From Ulva prolifera (Eukaryota > Chlorophyta > Ulvophyceae > Ulvales > Ulvaceae), in the NCBI GenBank assembly GCA_023078555.1, contig CM041200.1:6301361-6365360 (forward strand): a stretch of DNA of 64,000 nucleotides, read 5' to 3'. Shown piece by piece: positions 39,766-51,010 of the stretch. The notes beneath the pieces are model-generated. The model saw nothing but the letters and a program-made list of their open reading frames with translations. It searched no databases and was not told the DNA's origin. The position numbers and the translations under genes were made by a program. Positions within the stretch are counted from its first letter, which is position 1. Each line of letters begins with the position of its first letter.

Positions 39766-40468
39766 CCGTGTGCCACTGCTCCGCTGTGTTTGGATGGGAA
39801 AGCAGCGCACTCATCAAACGAATCACCTGAATCGAGGTCACGGGCAACAGAGCGAGGTCAGAAGTAAGAGTTCATGCACGGACACAGAGTTTGACGAAAG
39901 CTCATGATTTGATCCAAGGGCCACGTCCAACTTGATTCGCTGATTGTTGCTAAGAGCTGAACGTTAAGAGACAACTACGGGAAAGCCTGCGTGTACGCCA
40001 GCGCCACTGTTGCCATGTGTCAGTCACACCGACCCCAGCAAATGTGAAATAGACACCATGCTCGATCAGGCTTCATGATCTCAGACCACCATACAGCGCT
40101 TTCGTCCGCTGATGCTTGTACCGGCGACTCTGCGTACATTCGGTGTCAAAACAAAGCAATCATGCAGAATTTTTTATTCTCAACACTACGATAGTGTTTA
40201 TGTTCAGCTGCTCTCATCGTGGCTTGCTGAGGCTGATGTTACAATGATTGCTCCTTCATTGATGCAGTCCCTGCAGCACGCTTTCACCGCGGACGTGTCT
40301 CTTTTCCACCAAGAGTAAGGACATGCCCAGCAATACAAAACATGATATCCTGGATTGCAGCGATTCTGATTTAGCGAAAAGGATCTCACTGGCCTGGCTC
40401 AACTATGCGCAAGTGCGTCCTTTATGGAGCTACTGCCTCTCGTTTGGGGATCATGCTCTTCATGTACA
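39766..40468. other. Intergenic, divergent FolC / CCP6 upstream regions
   Basis: About 700 bp between outward-pointing starts. No exon recognised; must include both promoters unless 5' non-coding exons exist. Confidence 0.45.
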
Positions 40469-43400
40469 ATGCCGTACCAGGATCCATCCGCATCGCAAAA
40501 TGAACGGATTCAGCAGCTGAGAGCAAATATTGCTCGTGATCTGGCTCTAGAAAGCACAGTGGCAAGGCGACAGCGGCAGGCGGTGTCCCCACCAACTGTT
40601 GTAGAACCCCGGCGTTTGATCACCGCATCTAGACTAGATGTCGGACGCCTGAAGGAAAGATTCGAAAGATTGGATGCTTCACCTTCGAAAGTGAAGCACT
40701 GGACGGTGAATCCGCCACCTGAAAAACCCGAACAATCATGCCCCCTGGAGGGGCCGCCCGGGCTGGCGGCTCTAGAAATCACGGAAACCAAGCAGCTCAC
40801 GCCGGAACCTACTTCTTATGTCCCTGTAGTGTGTAGCAAGTGGTCAGCCTGCAGCGGTCATCCAGAAATAGACTCCCAGCATGTAAATAGTATATATCCA
40901 GAAAGCGAAGACACATCGACAATCAAAGCAGTGCAGCAGGCTGCCATAATTCAAGATACTGCATGCTTTGACTCACAGTCATATGATGCTCATGCAAAAG
41001 GAATGGCAGATGGTGTAGCACAACCATCGACTGTACCCCGCTCTAAGCAAGCAAATAAAAGGGTCTCCCGAAAGGTCTCTGTGACAGCATCAACCAATGA
41101 CCAAGTTCTCAAGGAGCCATGGGACGTGGCTGGTGCGCCTGACGCACAAGGTGGTGTGTCTAGCACTGGTATCGTGTTCACGTGCGTTCTGCCAGTGCCT
41201 GCTTTGTACCAGTACTGCCGGCTCATATGGCGTCTTTAGATACTATATCCTAGGCTCACCATCACTTATGCCTCTCTCTAGTGCTGGTGAGCTAGACGCT
41301 GGCGGCACCCCAAGTGGGAAGCGGGGCAATCTCCAGTTCACAAGTGCCTTTGAGGGTGGCAACATCGGGAAGGTGGTTGTCAAGAAAGCTAAACATGACT
41401 ATTCCATCTTTGTGAGACCAGATACTGAGAACGAAAGATACCGTCTCTGGTTCCATTTCAAGGTAATTTCCTGGGCATCGAACTCACATGTCAGCCATTC
41501 ATGCATGGAAAGTGGAGCAGCGAGCCACACCTCCAGCCAGACCACTGGGACTTGTGCCAATGAGATGCGCAAATGAATCAATCAGTGCTTGAAGCTCCCA
41601 CTATCAGGAGAGGCTGAGGTTGAGTACATTCTGGAAGGTCTGGTGATCAAGCCTCTCCATGCAGGTCAGGAATGCCAAAGACGGCCAGCAGGTGCACCTG
41701 GCGATTGTGAACTTCAGCAAGACTCGCAGCTTGTTCCGCATTGGCATGACGCCCGTGTATCGGTCATCCACTCTATTTCCAAAGTGGCAAAGGCTGCCAC
41801 CTGACTGCTGCTATTACTACACGTAAGCGCTCAGTTCTGCCGTGTGCTGCTGTACACAGCAGCAGGTCGGGCCAACATCAATCATGCGTTACATACTTAC
41901 TCTGTCATGCAGGCAAGATTCTCCATCATCAGATTATGCTCTGTCCATGGCTGTGCAGTTTCATGGGGGTCCTTCAGAGGTGCGAATCCACACTATGCCA
42001 AGTGGTAGCATGCTGCAAAAGGCATCATCGGCAACACGCAAGCGTCTGTGTGATCAGTATGTAGTCTGGATGGTGCACAAGCACCTCTCACGAGACCCTG
42101 GTATGGTTGCCATACTGTGGCAGGCGTGTGATTCAGGTGTATGAGTTTGCATTTTCCTTCCCGTACACATACACGTACCTGCAGCATACGCTGCACTGGG
42201 TAGACACCACGTGTCAACGACAAGCAAGCCGCGGATGCAGCTTCCTTCAGCGGAAGCTCCTGTGCCGGACTCCGCAGATGCGCAGAGTGGACATGCTTGT
42301 GATATCTGAGCCAATGGTCGAGCTCCCACCATCATGGACCAACGATGAGTTCACATCACAAGTGCAGCGCAATGAAAGCAGCATCGAGGCAACGTATGTT
42401 GGCCTGCTGCAGAGATGCAGGCATGGCCCACTTTGGCATGAATGCTCTATTGATTGAGTTCCATTGACACATTGCTTCCTGTCAAAGCTGCTCCCTGTTG
42501 AGCACGCAGCCCCTAGCTTCAAGCTACTTCATGCTGCAGCTACTCAAACACAGGCCAGCGCATGATCAATGCACTGCAAGACGGGGTACGCAATGTAGTT
42601 TTCATCACAGGAAGAGTCCATCCTGGGGAGTCTCCGGCAAGTCATGTTGTCCATGGGCTGATTGCATTCCTGACAAGCCAGGACGCGCGCGCAAAGGTGC
42701 TGCGGAAGCTGCTGACCTGGATCATCGTGCCTATGCTCAACCCAGATGGAGTTGCTGCGGGTAACTATAGATGTGATGCGGGTGTGTTCTAGGCTCTTGG
42801 ACTAGGCAGCTTGCATATGGACAGGAGAAGGAGTTAGCTACCTCCCAAGGGTCGCTCACTGTACAGGTGGATTGGACCTGAATCGGTTGTGGCGATCACC
42901 GTCACGAGACTTGGAACCCAGTGTATATTGTGCCCTGAAAGCCATGATGGAAATAGATGCAGACAAGGCGCTGTCTCTGGACGCATATATTGATGTGCAC
43001 TCACACAGCAATTCGAGAGCTGGATTTCTGTACATGAATCCCCTGCCAACATCGCACTCTGGCTGTGCTCCTTTGTTGGAATACTTGTATCGCTTACCCA
43101 GGGTGATGGCTGCTACAGTCCCCGGATTCCAGTTGAGCAAATGCTGCTGCAGCACAGAGGCTGCCAAGTCATCATGTGGCCGGCGCGCCGCAGGGATGAA
43201 CCTTCCCAGTACACTGTGCTACACATTCGAGATCTCTTTTTTCAATGCAGCGGAGGACGTTCCTGCCTCATCACTCAAAACTACAAGAGCTACCGCTCAG
43301 AGCAGCGCTGCGGTGCGCTCCTACGTAGCATACAAACAAGGTACACAAAGGATTGGTGATCGCGCAGTCACTCCTGCCCTTCAGTCCGGATCAAGAGTAT

Positions 43401-43560
43401 CCAGTGTGGCATGCAGAATGCATCTTCTATGGATCACGCAAATTCCATCACCGGATACCATGACATGGGCAAAAACCTTGCCTGCTCCTTCCTCACATTC
43501 TACAATAAGCCCAGCAACAGTGGAAAATCACAAGGAGCAGGTGGTCAAACAGAACGGTGA
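40469..43560 (+). CDS. Cytosolic carboxypeptidase, CCP6/AGBL4 type (M14D)
   Basis: Zinc carboxypeptidase that removes glutamates from tubulin tails. A 220-residue non-conserved N-terminal region (MPYQDPSASQNER..) precedes the N-domain GGNIGKVV..VRPDTENERYRLWFHFK (exon to 41462), VNFSKTRSLFRIGMTPVY..FPKWQRLPP (41665-41822), 41913-41979, FAFSFPYTYTYLQHTL (42137-42210), then 42241 onward and about 42553-42781. The catalytic domain shows VHPGES (zinc His and Glu), NPDGV, DLNRLW (42867 onward), YIDVHSHS (third zinc ligand) and CYTFEISFF (catalytic Glu). The C-terminal helix GYHDMGKNLACSFLTFYN ends at TGA 43558-43560. All catalytic residues are present. The exon 1/2 junction (about 41150-41280) and exon 6 end are unresolved. 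Together with CCDC103 it points to cilia. Confidence 0.85.
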
Positions 43561-44832
43561 CCAGTCTCTGGCCTTTCAGGGCACTCCTTCCCATGATGCG
43601 ATATCGCCCACCGGCTGAGATGATTCGTCCAAACATGTGCGAAAAGGCATCATTGCCCTGTACTTTATGTACAAGTTCCTGTAGGGATCTCAACATAGTT
43701 TGCTCCTTTGATCTAGAATATCTAGCGCTGCCGAACTACTTGACAAATAGAATTGTATAGCCGACGCTGGCGTTGAAACCCCCAGTATTGCATCGTCGTT
43801 CACAGTAAGCAAGGAACCTGATCTCCGACCTCAGAATCCAGCAAGATGAGGCCGCGCTAGACCCCTATGACGCAGGAGCAAGACCATTTGCATGGTCAGG
43901 ATATGTTCTCTTGAGAGCACCTCAACTAGGGTTCGGAGAGCTGTAGCGCAGGCTTTGGGTAGCCAGCGGTGTTGCAGTATGTGGAAGGGGCATTGCAAGT
44001 GCCTGTGGGGCTGGGGCCCTTTGCGGTGAGATGGTTCCCAGCTGGGGCTGTGAGGAGATGAGCAGCGCCGACTCTTTGGAGGACGAGGATTTGAGCCCAT
44101 CTGTGTGGTGCTGCCGGGAGCTAGAGTGGGTGGATGTGTGGCTATGCGTGCACAAGCAGTGTGCTTGAGAGAACGCGTATGTATGTAGTTACAAAGGACA
44201 GAGGCCGGGTATCGAGCCGTTTCTCGGAATCCACTAGCAAATCCACTCACTCATCCATGGCACTAGGCCGGGAACGAGCGCGTACCACGGCCCACGGCCC
44301 TACCGTGTATGTGTGTATGCAATTCGGATGTGGCATTGACCATGCGTGCACGGGTGTTGGCTGCAGCACTTCCAGACAGGATGCAAGTTGCAACAAATAG
44401 TACGATTTGCTGAGCCTTAGAATTCCAGTGAGACGAAATGGCTCGATGAAATCCACGAAGCAATGTCAACGTGATCTGCTCCTGCATGGGCTTGCTAAAT
44501 CACTTTTGTTTACGGTGCACAAAGCACGGCAAGTGCCGGCATGCCAGCACTGTCGCCTCTTTCAGACAGCAGCTGACCACCGGTCAGTCCAGGTACATCA
44601 GGTTCGAGATGGTCATGGACTCATGGTGTGCCATGAGTGTGGTGCATTGCTGTTCGGGCTTACACTCAAGCAGACCACATGTGATCAGTAGGTGACTAAG
44701 CCACAGACATGGGCGGGCGCGGTCCACCCGAATTGTCTGCTCTTGGTCCACCTGTAGCCACTGCATATTGTGAGATACACGCCTCTTGGCGAAACTTACA
44801 TGAACATCAAATATCTGGAGAAATGGCGAAAG
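43561..44832. other. Intergenic with LINE fragment
   Basis: About 1.27 kb between CCP6 and the ARM-repeat gene. Holds a 5'-truncated LINE copy (44188-44303). No supported exon otherwise. Confidence 0.5.
44188..44303 (-). mobile_element. 5'-truncated copy of the 53-kb LINE (3' end only)
   Basis: About 116 bp matching the 3' end of the LINE at 53061: both begin (+ strand) GTTACAAAGGACAGAGGCCGGG and continue through CACTAGGCCGGG. It is flanked by CGCGTATGTATGTA (44174-44187) and CGTGTATGTGTGTA (44304-44317), which look like a 14-bp target-site duplication with two transitions. An older, dead-on-arrival insertion. Confidence 0.8.
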
Positions 44833-46886
44833 TCAGAGTTTGGCAACGCAGTGAGGCTTACAGAATTTATATGGCAGACTGCATGTGTCCCCGGACATTC
44901 CGGGAGTAGCTGAGGGCTGTCTGCAAGGTAGAGTGGCACAGTCAAGCGACTTACCTTCAAGTGTCGCTGGGGCAGTCTTTGGGCGACCAGGTGAGACAGA
45001 CGGAACATTACTGCCTGTGACAAAGTTGGGAATGTCATAAAGCGCCAGCACGCAGGCATACGACGGCACCATTGCAAGATTCAGCAATGTCTGCCTAGCA
45101 TGCCATCGTGGAAGGTCCTGCTTGCAATCTAGAAGGTGCGAAATGTATCGAGGAGCCCCAGCGCCCATGATGTGCGATTTGTTATCCTCATCCAGGGACA
45201 GCAAGCGAAGGCATCCAGCCGCATATGTATGAGCCTCAAGCATGCCTGCAGAGAGGACTGTCCACATCATGCTGTGATGCCCTTTCTTTTCTTGTGCGCC
45301 TGGGTTCACGTCTGGTGACCACCAACAGCAATGCCAAGGACATCTGTCAGTCAGCTGTGTCACAAGCCTGCAGAACCAGGTTGTCTCTTCGGGCCACATC
45401 CACGAAGAACAATCAGCACATACCCGGTTCAAGCTTGGCTTTTTTCTTCTTCTTGGATTTGGCCTTTCCTTTCTTCTTCCCAGAGGCGGGTGGTACATAA
45501 TCAGGAGCGGTGCGGTCCTCTAGTGGCCCATCTGCTGAAGCACACAGCCGCACCAGCCACGGCACCGCCCCTGCTTGTATCACGAGCTGACAATTTCCAA
45601 GGACCCTCTCTCGCTCGTTCTCATCCAGCATTGCTTGCTCCCACACAAGCTCATATCCCTCCTCCTACACGTCCGGACCACAGCTCCTCAGTCCACCAAC
45701 GCAGGTGACCAAGTTGTGGCCCGGGGCCATTGCATGATTGGCGAGCTTGGACTTTCAGCGGAACGATGTTTGAAACTGTGGTCAGGCCAGCTCGCACCGC
45801 CACTGTGTTGGCATCTAGGCGGAGAGCAGGTGACTTCTTGGTACCAGCGTGAGCCAAGCGTTCATTGGGCACCATAAAATGCCATAAATTCCCAGCCGCA
45901 GAAGCACGGTGTTCCAGGCTGACGTAAGGGTTCGAAAGGATCCTGACCATGGCAGTGACTCCACGGTGCGCTGCGAATGAGTCTGAAATCTCCGGTCCAA
46001 GCGTTTTGAAGATGTGGAGGATAGCGCATGCGCAGTAGCCAGAAGATAGAGGCGGCCCATTGCTACTCGCCACTGATAGGAGAGTTGGCAGCCCTCCAGC
46101 AGCGAGTATTGCACGTTGAACGAGCTCAGCTGCAGCAGCATCCTGAGGTGTGCTGGGCTGCCCATCAGCGGCAGTGGTTGCAACAAGGTGCGATAGTGCC
46201 TGAATCGCATCAATGCCTGCCCCTCTGGATCCATGGGTACCAACGTACTGACGGATGACACATGCATCGAGTACTGGCCGGAGATCCCAGTCTTTGACCG
46301 CTTTCAGAACTCTGGGCTTTGAGTCCGATGCGGCGGACAGCCCACAAAGCAGTCTGCATGCTGCTGCTGTCAAGCAAACAGATGCAGAAACGATGGCCTT
46401 CTGCAAGCTGGCCATCACCGACGGCTTGCAGCCTAGAATGGTGTCTCTCTCAGTCTCTGCATCCTGGCAGAACAAAGCCAGTAAACCAGCTGCCGGGGTG
46501 GCGACTGCGTGGTCAGCTGAAGCCAGGTGTTTGGCAGATATTTCCAATACTTCAGCCTTCAATGCGTCAGCCCGCTTTGCCTTCGTCTTCTTGTCAGTGG
46601 GGTACAGGAGCTTCCATAGGAGCAGGCCGGCCTGGGATGCAGCACCACAGTATTCATGCTGCATAAGCTCAGAGGCGTATAATAACCATGACAACTGGCA
46701 GGGTGGCCACACCTGGTCCTTGGATGCAATATTTATGGGAGATGTCTTATCTCCTTTGTCTCCTTTATCACTTGTCCCCCTGAAAGCCTCTAGCAGGCCC
46801 GCTGGGTCTTGTGACAAAGCGAAGAGCTCGTCTGACATCCATGACGGCTTCCCGCCTTTCTTGCTTTTAGACTTTTTCTTTGGCAT
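44833..46886 (-). CDS. Armadillo-repeat protein with Lys-rich segments
   Basis: Exon 1 (from 46886) begins MPKKKSKSKKGGKPSW and encodes helical ARM-like repeats (for example VLEISAKHLASADHAVATPAAGLLALF, ISDSFAAHRGVTAMVRILSNPYVSLEHRASAAGNL). Exon 2 is 45424-45664 (EEGYELVWEQAMLDENE..AGAVPWLVRLC, then a Lys-rich insert GKKKGKAKSKKKKKAK). A later exon from about 45245 (GMLEAHTYAAGCLRLLSLDED..WHARQTLLNLAMVPSYA) continues the repeats. The 3' end is uncertain: a donor-like site lies near 44955, so the stop at 44833 may not be used. Exon 1/2 and 2/3 junctions are approximate. ARM proteins are protein-interaction scaffolds; no specific role can be assigned. Confidence 0.6.
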
Positions 46887-47953
46887 TGCGAGCAGATCTG
46901 TTTGTTAATTAGGTCCACATGTTGCGGCAATTCAATCCAGCACGCTGCTCATTGCGCTGCTGGTACTACCGCAGCACCGGCTGGGCCCAGACGTCTCTCA
47001 TCAGGTGGCCAGCAACAGCACTGTCAGCGAGCAGCAGTTTTACAACTTTATTTCATGTGTCCGTCTTCTGGCTGCGCAGCCATTGAGAATGCACCTGATT
47101 ACAGTCGCGTCTCTGCGGGAGACCTCTGGCCACGGAGCCTGCTGGATCCGGCTAACCTCGTTGTGGCTGGAGACCGACATATCTCCAGCCGATCGCAAAG
47201 GGATTGTGATCACACAAGAGATAAGGCGATGCTACCAATTTTGCTGTCAGTAAGTGCTCTCTTCGCACTTCGTAACATCAACGAGGACTGGCCACTCCCG
47301 CTGAGAACACGAAGGATCTTGAATTGGAATCGAATACGCCCGGTATTCGTTACAAGATTGCAATGTCATGTCCTACATCGACATACGACCAAACCGACCC
47401 TTTTTTGTAGTACATCCTTGTGTTGGTGACCGGTTGATAACAATATCAGATGCGAGTGCATGTTTCCAGCCAGACGCACAAAATTATGCCATACAAGGCC
47501 ACGGTTATCTCTGGCTCGGCAACAATTGATCATATGCCCAAGAACAGCACGTGAGCCTACGTGTATACACTTGTGCCAACAAAGATGCAAAATGCATAGG
47601 ACCGCTGTAACAGTGCTGAAAAATTTAACAGATTAGAGTTGCCTTGCGGCAGATGATGGCACACTTGACACCGCCTGCAACAGTGTGCACATGGAAGCGA
47701 ACCACCAACTACACATTGGAGATCTTGCACATTCAGTGGCCTTGAACAGATCCAGATGGCAAAGGCAGCATATGGGGTGTTAATGAAAGCAGGATGGGGT
47801 CAATTGGGTACATGGGTGGCAGAGCAATGCATGAGCTTTGTACAGGCTGAAACACAGCTGTTCGGACAGTGCTTATGCGAAGGACTGACCAATCCGTAAC
47901 ATAGCAAACCAAACGGGCGTGTGCTGTGAGTGACACTAGAATCTTAACACAGG
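46887..47953. other. Intergenic with one unexplained open stretch
   Basis: About 1.07 kb. On + strand about 46906-47253 is open and reads like protein (STLLIALLVLPQHRLG..SEQQFYNFISCVRLL), but lacks an ATG near its start and any family match. It could be an exon of an unrecognised gene. The remainder shows nothing. Confidence 0.4.
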
Positions 47954-49172
47954 CTACTGCACGTCGTCAACAGCTTCTACGACCTTGCGTCTGAATTGTT
48001 TGATCCGTGCCTGCATGTTAGGTGGCCGCAGCACTGCATGTGCCAGGACAACGGCACTACCCGCTAATGCTCCCATGATTAAAGTATTGATTGCACCCGT
48101 AAACATGGCTGTAATTCCACCAACCCCAATCATGGCGTTTGCCAGTTTATCTCTGTTGTAGCCAGCTACCTTGATCATTGGTTCCTTGCCAGATGGGACG
48201 CTGCATCAACCAGTGTAATCTTATTGACAGTATATGAACATGGCTCCTTGGTGTTGCTTGACAACATCTTGGTCATGGGACAGCAATCCACATGGAAGGC
48301 ATTCAGCAAGCCTTCTGTCGTAATAAACGATGCTGGACTCGAGCATCGACTCAATAGTGATCGAATAATTCAAGCTAAGCCAGCCTCCAGTTCAGGTAAC
48401 AGGGATATGGCTGGCTGTGCATTGACTCGCGTGTGATCTGTGTATCTGGCATGTCGAACACGATCGAGTCTTGCTTTCAATCAATCAAGCGGCGACAGCA
48501 TACCTTTGGCCATCATGTCCACCTGGAGAGCTATTTATTCGTGCGGCAAGATCAGCATCAAACTTGGCAAGAAGCAACATAATTTTGCTGCTCAACGTGC
48601 TGGCGACTGAGTCGATGTACATGGCAGCACCCGTAGCCATGAGTGCTAAGCTCAACGCCCCAGCTGGGTTTCTAACAATACACACACCGGTCACGGTTGT
48701 AAATACTTGTGCATAGTTGACACGGTAGTAGAATAAGTTGCACTTGATCCTGGACACCGCTCGGTTGGAGTCCTTGGGTGTGGAAAACTTCTTGAAAAAC
48801 TCTCTCCAGGGCCTCTTGGCATGCTGAGCCTGCAAGCTGGCATGACACATTCCCAAAGTCATTCAAAATTTGACACGAGGAACATGTCAAACAGATCCAG
48901 TCACCAATGCCATGTCGATGGACCTCCATCCATGCACCAGGAAAAAACGATGTCACAGCGTGACCCGATCCGCGATAGCATCGATGACACATTTACGATC
49001 ATGCAGCAGCTGCAACGCCAACAGCCAATTCGGAAATGTCTGAAGAACATCGCGCAACGAATTTAGCAGGTCGAGTAACAAAGCACAACGACGATAACGA
49101 CACTGATTATTCGAGCCATGCCTGCTGTATCCCTCGAAGCAGCTGCTGGGCGTCTATCGTAGACCACTCCAT
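47954..49172 (-). CDS. PRA1 family protein (prenylated Rab acceptor)
   Basis: Small four-helix membrane protein of the ER/Golgi that handles prenylated Rab GTPases. Exons 49122-49172, 48504-48829 and 47954-48200 give 207 aa, the family size. Core: RPWREFFKKFSTP, SRIKCNLFYYRVNYAQVF (the family NLxYFRxNY), then hydrophobic pairs VTGVCIVRNPAGALSLALMAT and IGVGGITAMFTGAINTLIMG..GSAVVLAHAVLRPP. The first exon (MEWSTIDAQQLLRGIQQ) is inferred from phase and requires a GC donor (CAG|GCATGG); if wrong, the start is elsewhere upstream. Terminator is TAG. The start lies 21 bp from a divergent small ORF. Confidence 0.82.
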
Positions 49173-49193
49173 TTTTGACAGTTGCAGATTTAA

Positions 49194-49545
49194 ATGATTG
49201 TTCGCCTCTGCTGGCGTTTAACTGTCACGGCAGCCTTGCAATCGCGACTCGTCACACGCTACTCGTCAGCCAAGTCGGTCGACAGACCACAGATCATGAG
49301 GAGTGGAGATGCACCAGTTGAACTACCGACGGCAGGCCACACGTCGCAATCAGGAGAGCAGCAGTCAGTGCATGAAAGAATGCGTATGGTAAGAGGCTGG
49401 CATGTCGTTGAGCGACGACGCTCGATCGAGACGCGCCCCGGGAATGACGTGATGCAGGGCATGTCAACAATTGCGTAATCGCTGCTTGTGTTTGCAGCCA
49501 AAGCGCTTGCCGAAGCCCAAATGCGCCACGGACGATCAAAATTGA
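49194..49545 (+). CDS. Small putative mitochondrial protein, unknown function
   Basis: Two exons (49194-49388, donor ATG|GTAAGA; 49498-49545, acceptor TTTGCAG) encode 80 aa. The N-terminus MIVRLCWRLTVTAALQSRLV is Arg-rich and amphipathic without acidic residues, as in mitochondrial presequences. The C-terminus is basic then polar (PKRLPKPKCATDDQN). I do not recognise the family. It starts 21 bp from the divergent PRA1 start. Could be a chance model; the good splice signals and presequence are the only support. Confidence 0.4.
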
Positions 49546-50248
49546 ACATGCCTGAATGTGCACCCCCGGCTTCAGATTCGCGAAGCAAGCACTGACCAGC
49601 GACGTCCGCGATACGCAACGATATTAGCCAGTGTGGTTTCAGGCCGCACAGCCAGGATGTGAAGTTCTGATACAGTGGCCATACACCGATATACCGAGTA
49701 GAGGTGCATCGTATACCTGTGAGGCTCTAGGCCCATACTGTGGTAGAGCTTGCATATTTGGGCGAGTAGTGGAAAGCCCGCCTGGTATTCTCTGCGCAAG
49801 TCGGGTAGTGGCGCACGGCAGCCTGCGCGCTGAACAATCCGTCGCAAATACCTTGCCGTTCAAAGAACGGTTTCTTGCATATCGTCAACAAAGTCTCATT
49901 GATCCCTGCTCTGCCGCCAGTTTGGAGTTTCTGTCAACGGGTCGCTCGCAAGCAGCGAGCAAGGAAGCCGTATAGCGGGTGTATTGAACGACGTTGCTGT
50001 GGTATATGACTCGTATGCAGGCGCCGTCTACCAGTTCATATCCACACTCCGTGCACATTTAATTACACTGATACATGATTCACATTCTGCAAGCGTTTCG
50101 GTCAAGCAGCTGCACAAAAGCAGCGCCAGAGCTGCAGGCTACACTGCAGTATGGACTGTATTGGCATGGTATGGAACACACAATACAGCACAGCAACACC
50201 TGCCAGCGGCAGTATAGATGAGCCGCAGCCAGCGGAAAACACGCTTCA
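49546..50248. other. Interval without recognised gene
   Basis: About 700 bp. Several reading frames of 60-115 codons on both strands overlap each other with no family motif; none is supported. Confidence 0.4.
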
Positions 50249-51010
50249 CTAGAAGCCCATTGCCTTCAACAGGTCCTCTCGCTGAGCATCTGGCATGACA
50301 GCCAAAATGGCAGCACGCTGCGCCGCTGGCATGCTCTTAATGGCATGTGCTGCTGAAGGAATTGCGTCTTGAGCCTGCGCTCTGGCAACGTGTGCCTGTA
50401 GTTGTGCCTGCATTTGTTCAAACCTATAGTGGCACAGCTGTTGTAAAGTGACACCAAGTGTATCACTTACACAAATGACACATACCCAAATCCGAGTCGA
50501 GTTCCTGGTCTGGTCATCAGCTTCAGCTGAATCTACTTGCTTGTGATTCATTGCTAAATTCCCTTTGCCACGACAACAGTGAACCTGTGGCTCCTGACCA
50601 TCTGAAGTATGCCTCGCAGATCTGTGACTGTGGGAAACATTCTACTCATGGAACTGTGTAGATTGACTCCAATTCTAAGTGGGAATCTGTCAAATCAAGT
50701 AGATGTATCTCCAGCATTGCTGAAAGAAATGACATTTGCTGCTCTGTAAACTTCCAGAGTTGTGTGTCCAGTTGTGCTGCCATTTGTGAGCAGTGTCCAG
50801 TACCGTTCTTGGATCGAACCTGAGAAAACACCAGCCACTGCCTGAGCCATTTGTCACACAGGCTCCACAGGTTGTGTGCCTTCTGTTCTTCCAATGTGTT
50901 TGCAATGACTCGAGCCAGAACAGCCCATGGCTCGAGCCAGAACAACCCAGTGGTTGTTCAGCTATATGATGAGTTGCTGATCTGCAATCGAGAGTTCTTG
51001 ACGCATGCAT
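50249..51010 (-). CDS. Hypothetical protein, partial model (C-terminal exons)
   Basis: The terminal exon (50249 to about 50434) reads EQMQAQLQAHVARAQAQD..MPAAQRAAILAVMPDAQREDLLKAMGF, a Gln/Ala-rich helix followed by two short amphipathic helices. An upstream exon at about 50650-50945 reads LARVIANTLEEQKAHNLWSLCDKWLRQW..EQQMSFLSAMLEIHLLDL, also helical and coding-like. Joining exons between 50434 and 50650 are ambiguous in phase and the N-terminus is not found. I do not recognise the family; a CID- or SURP-type RNA-processing protein was considered but not supported. Confidence 0.35.
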
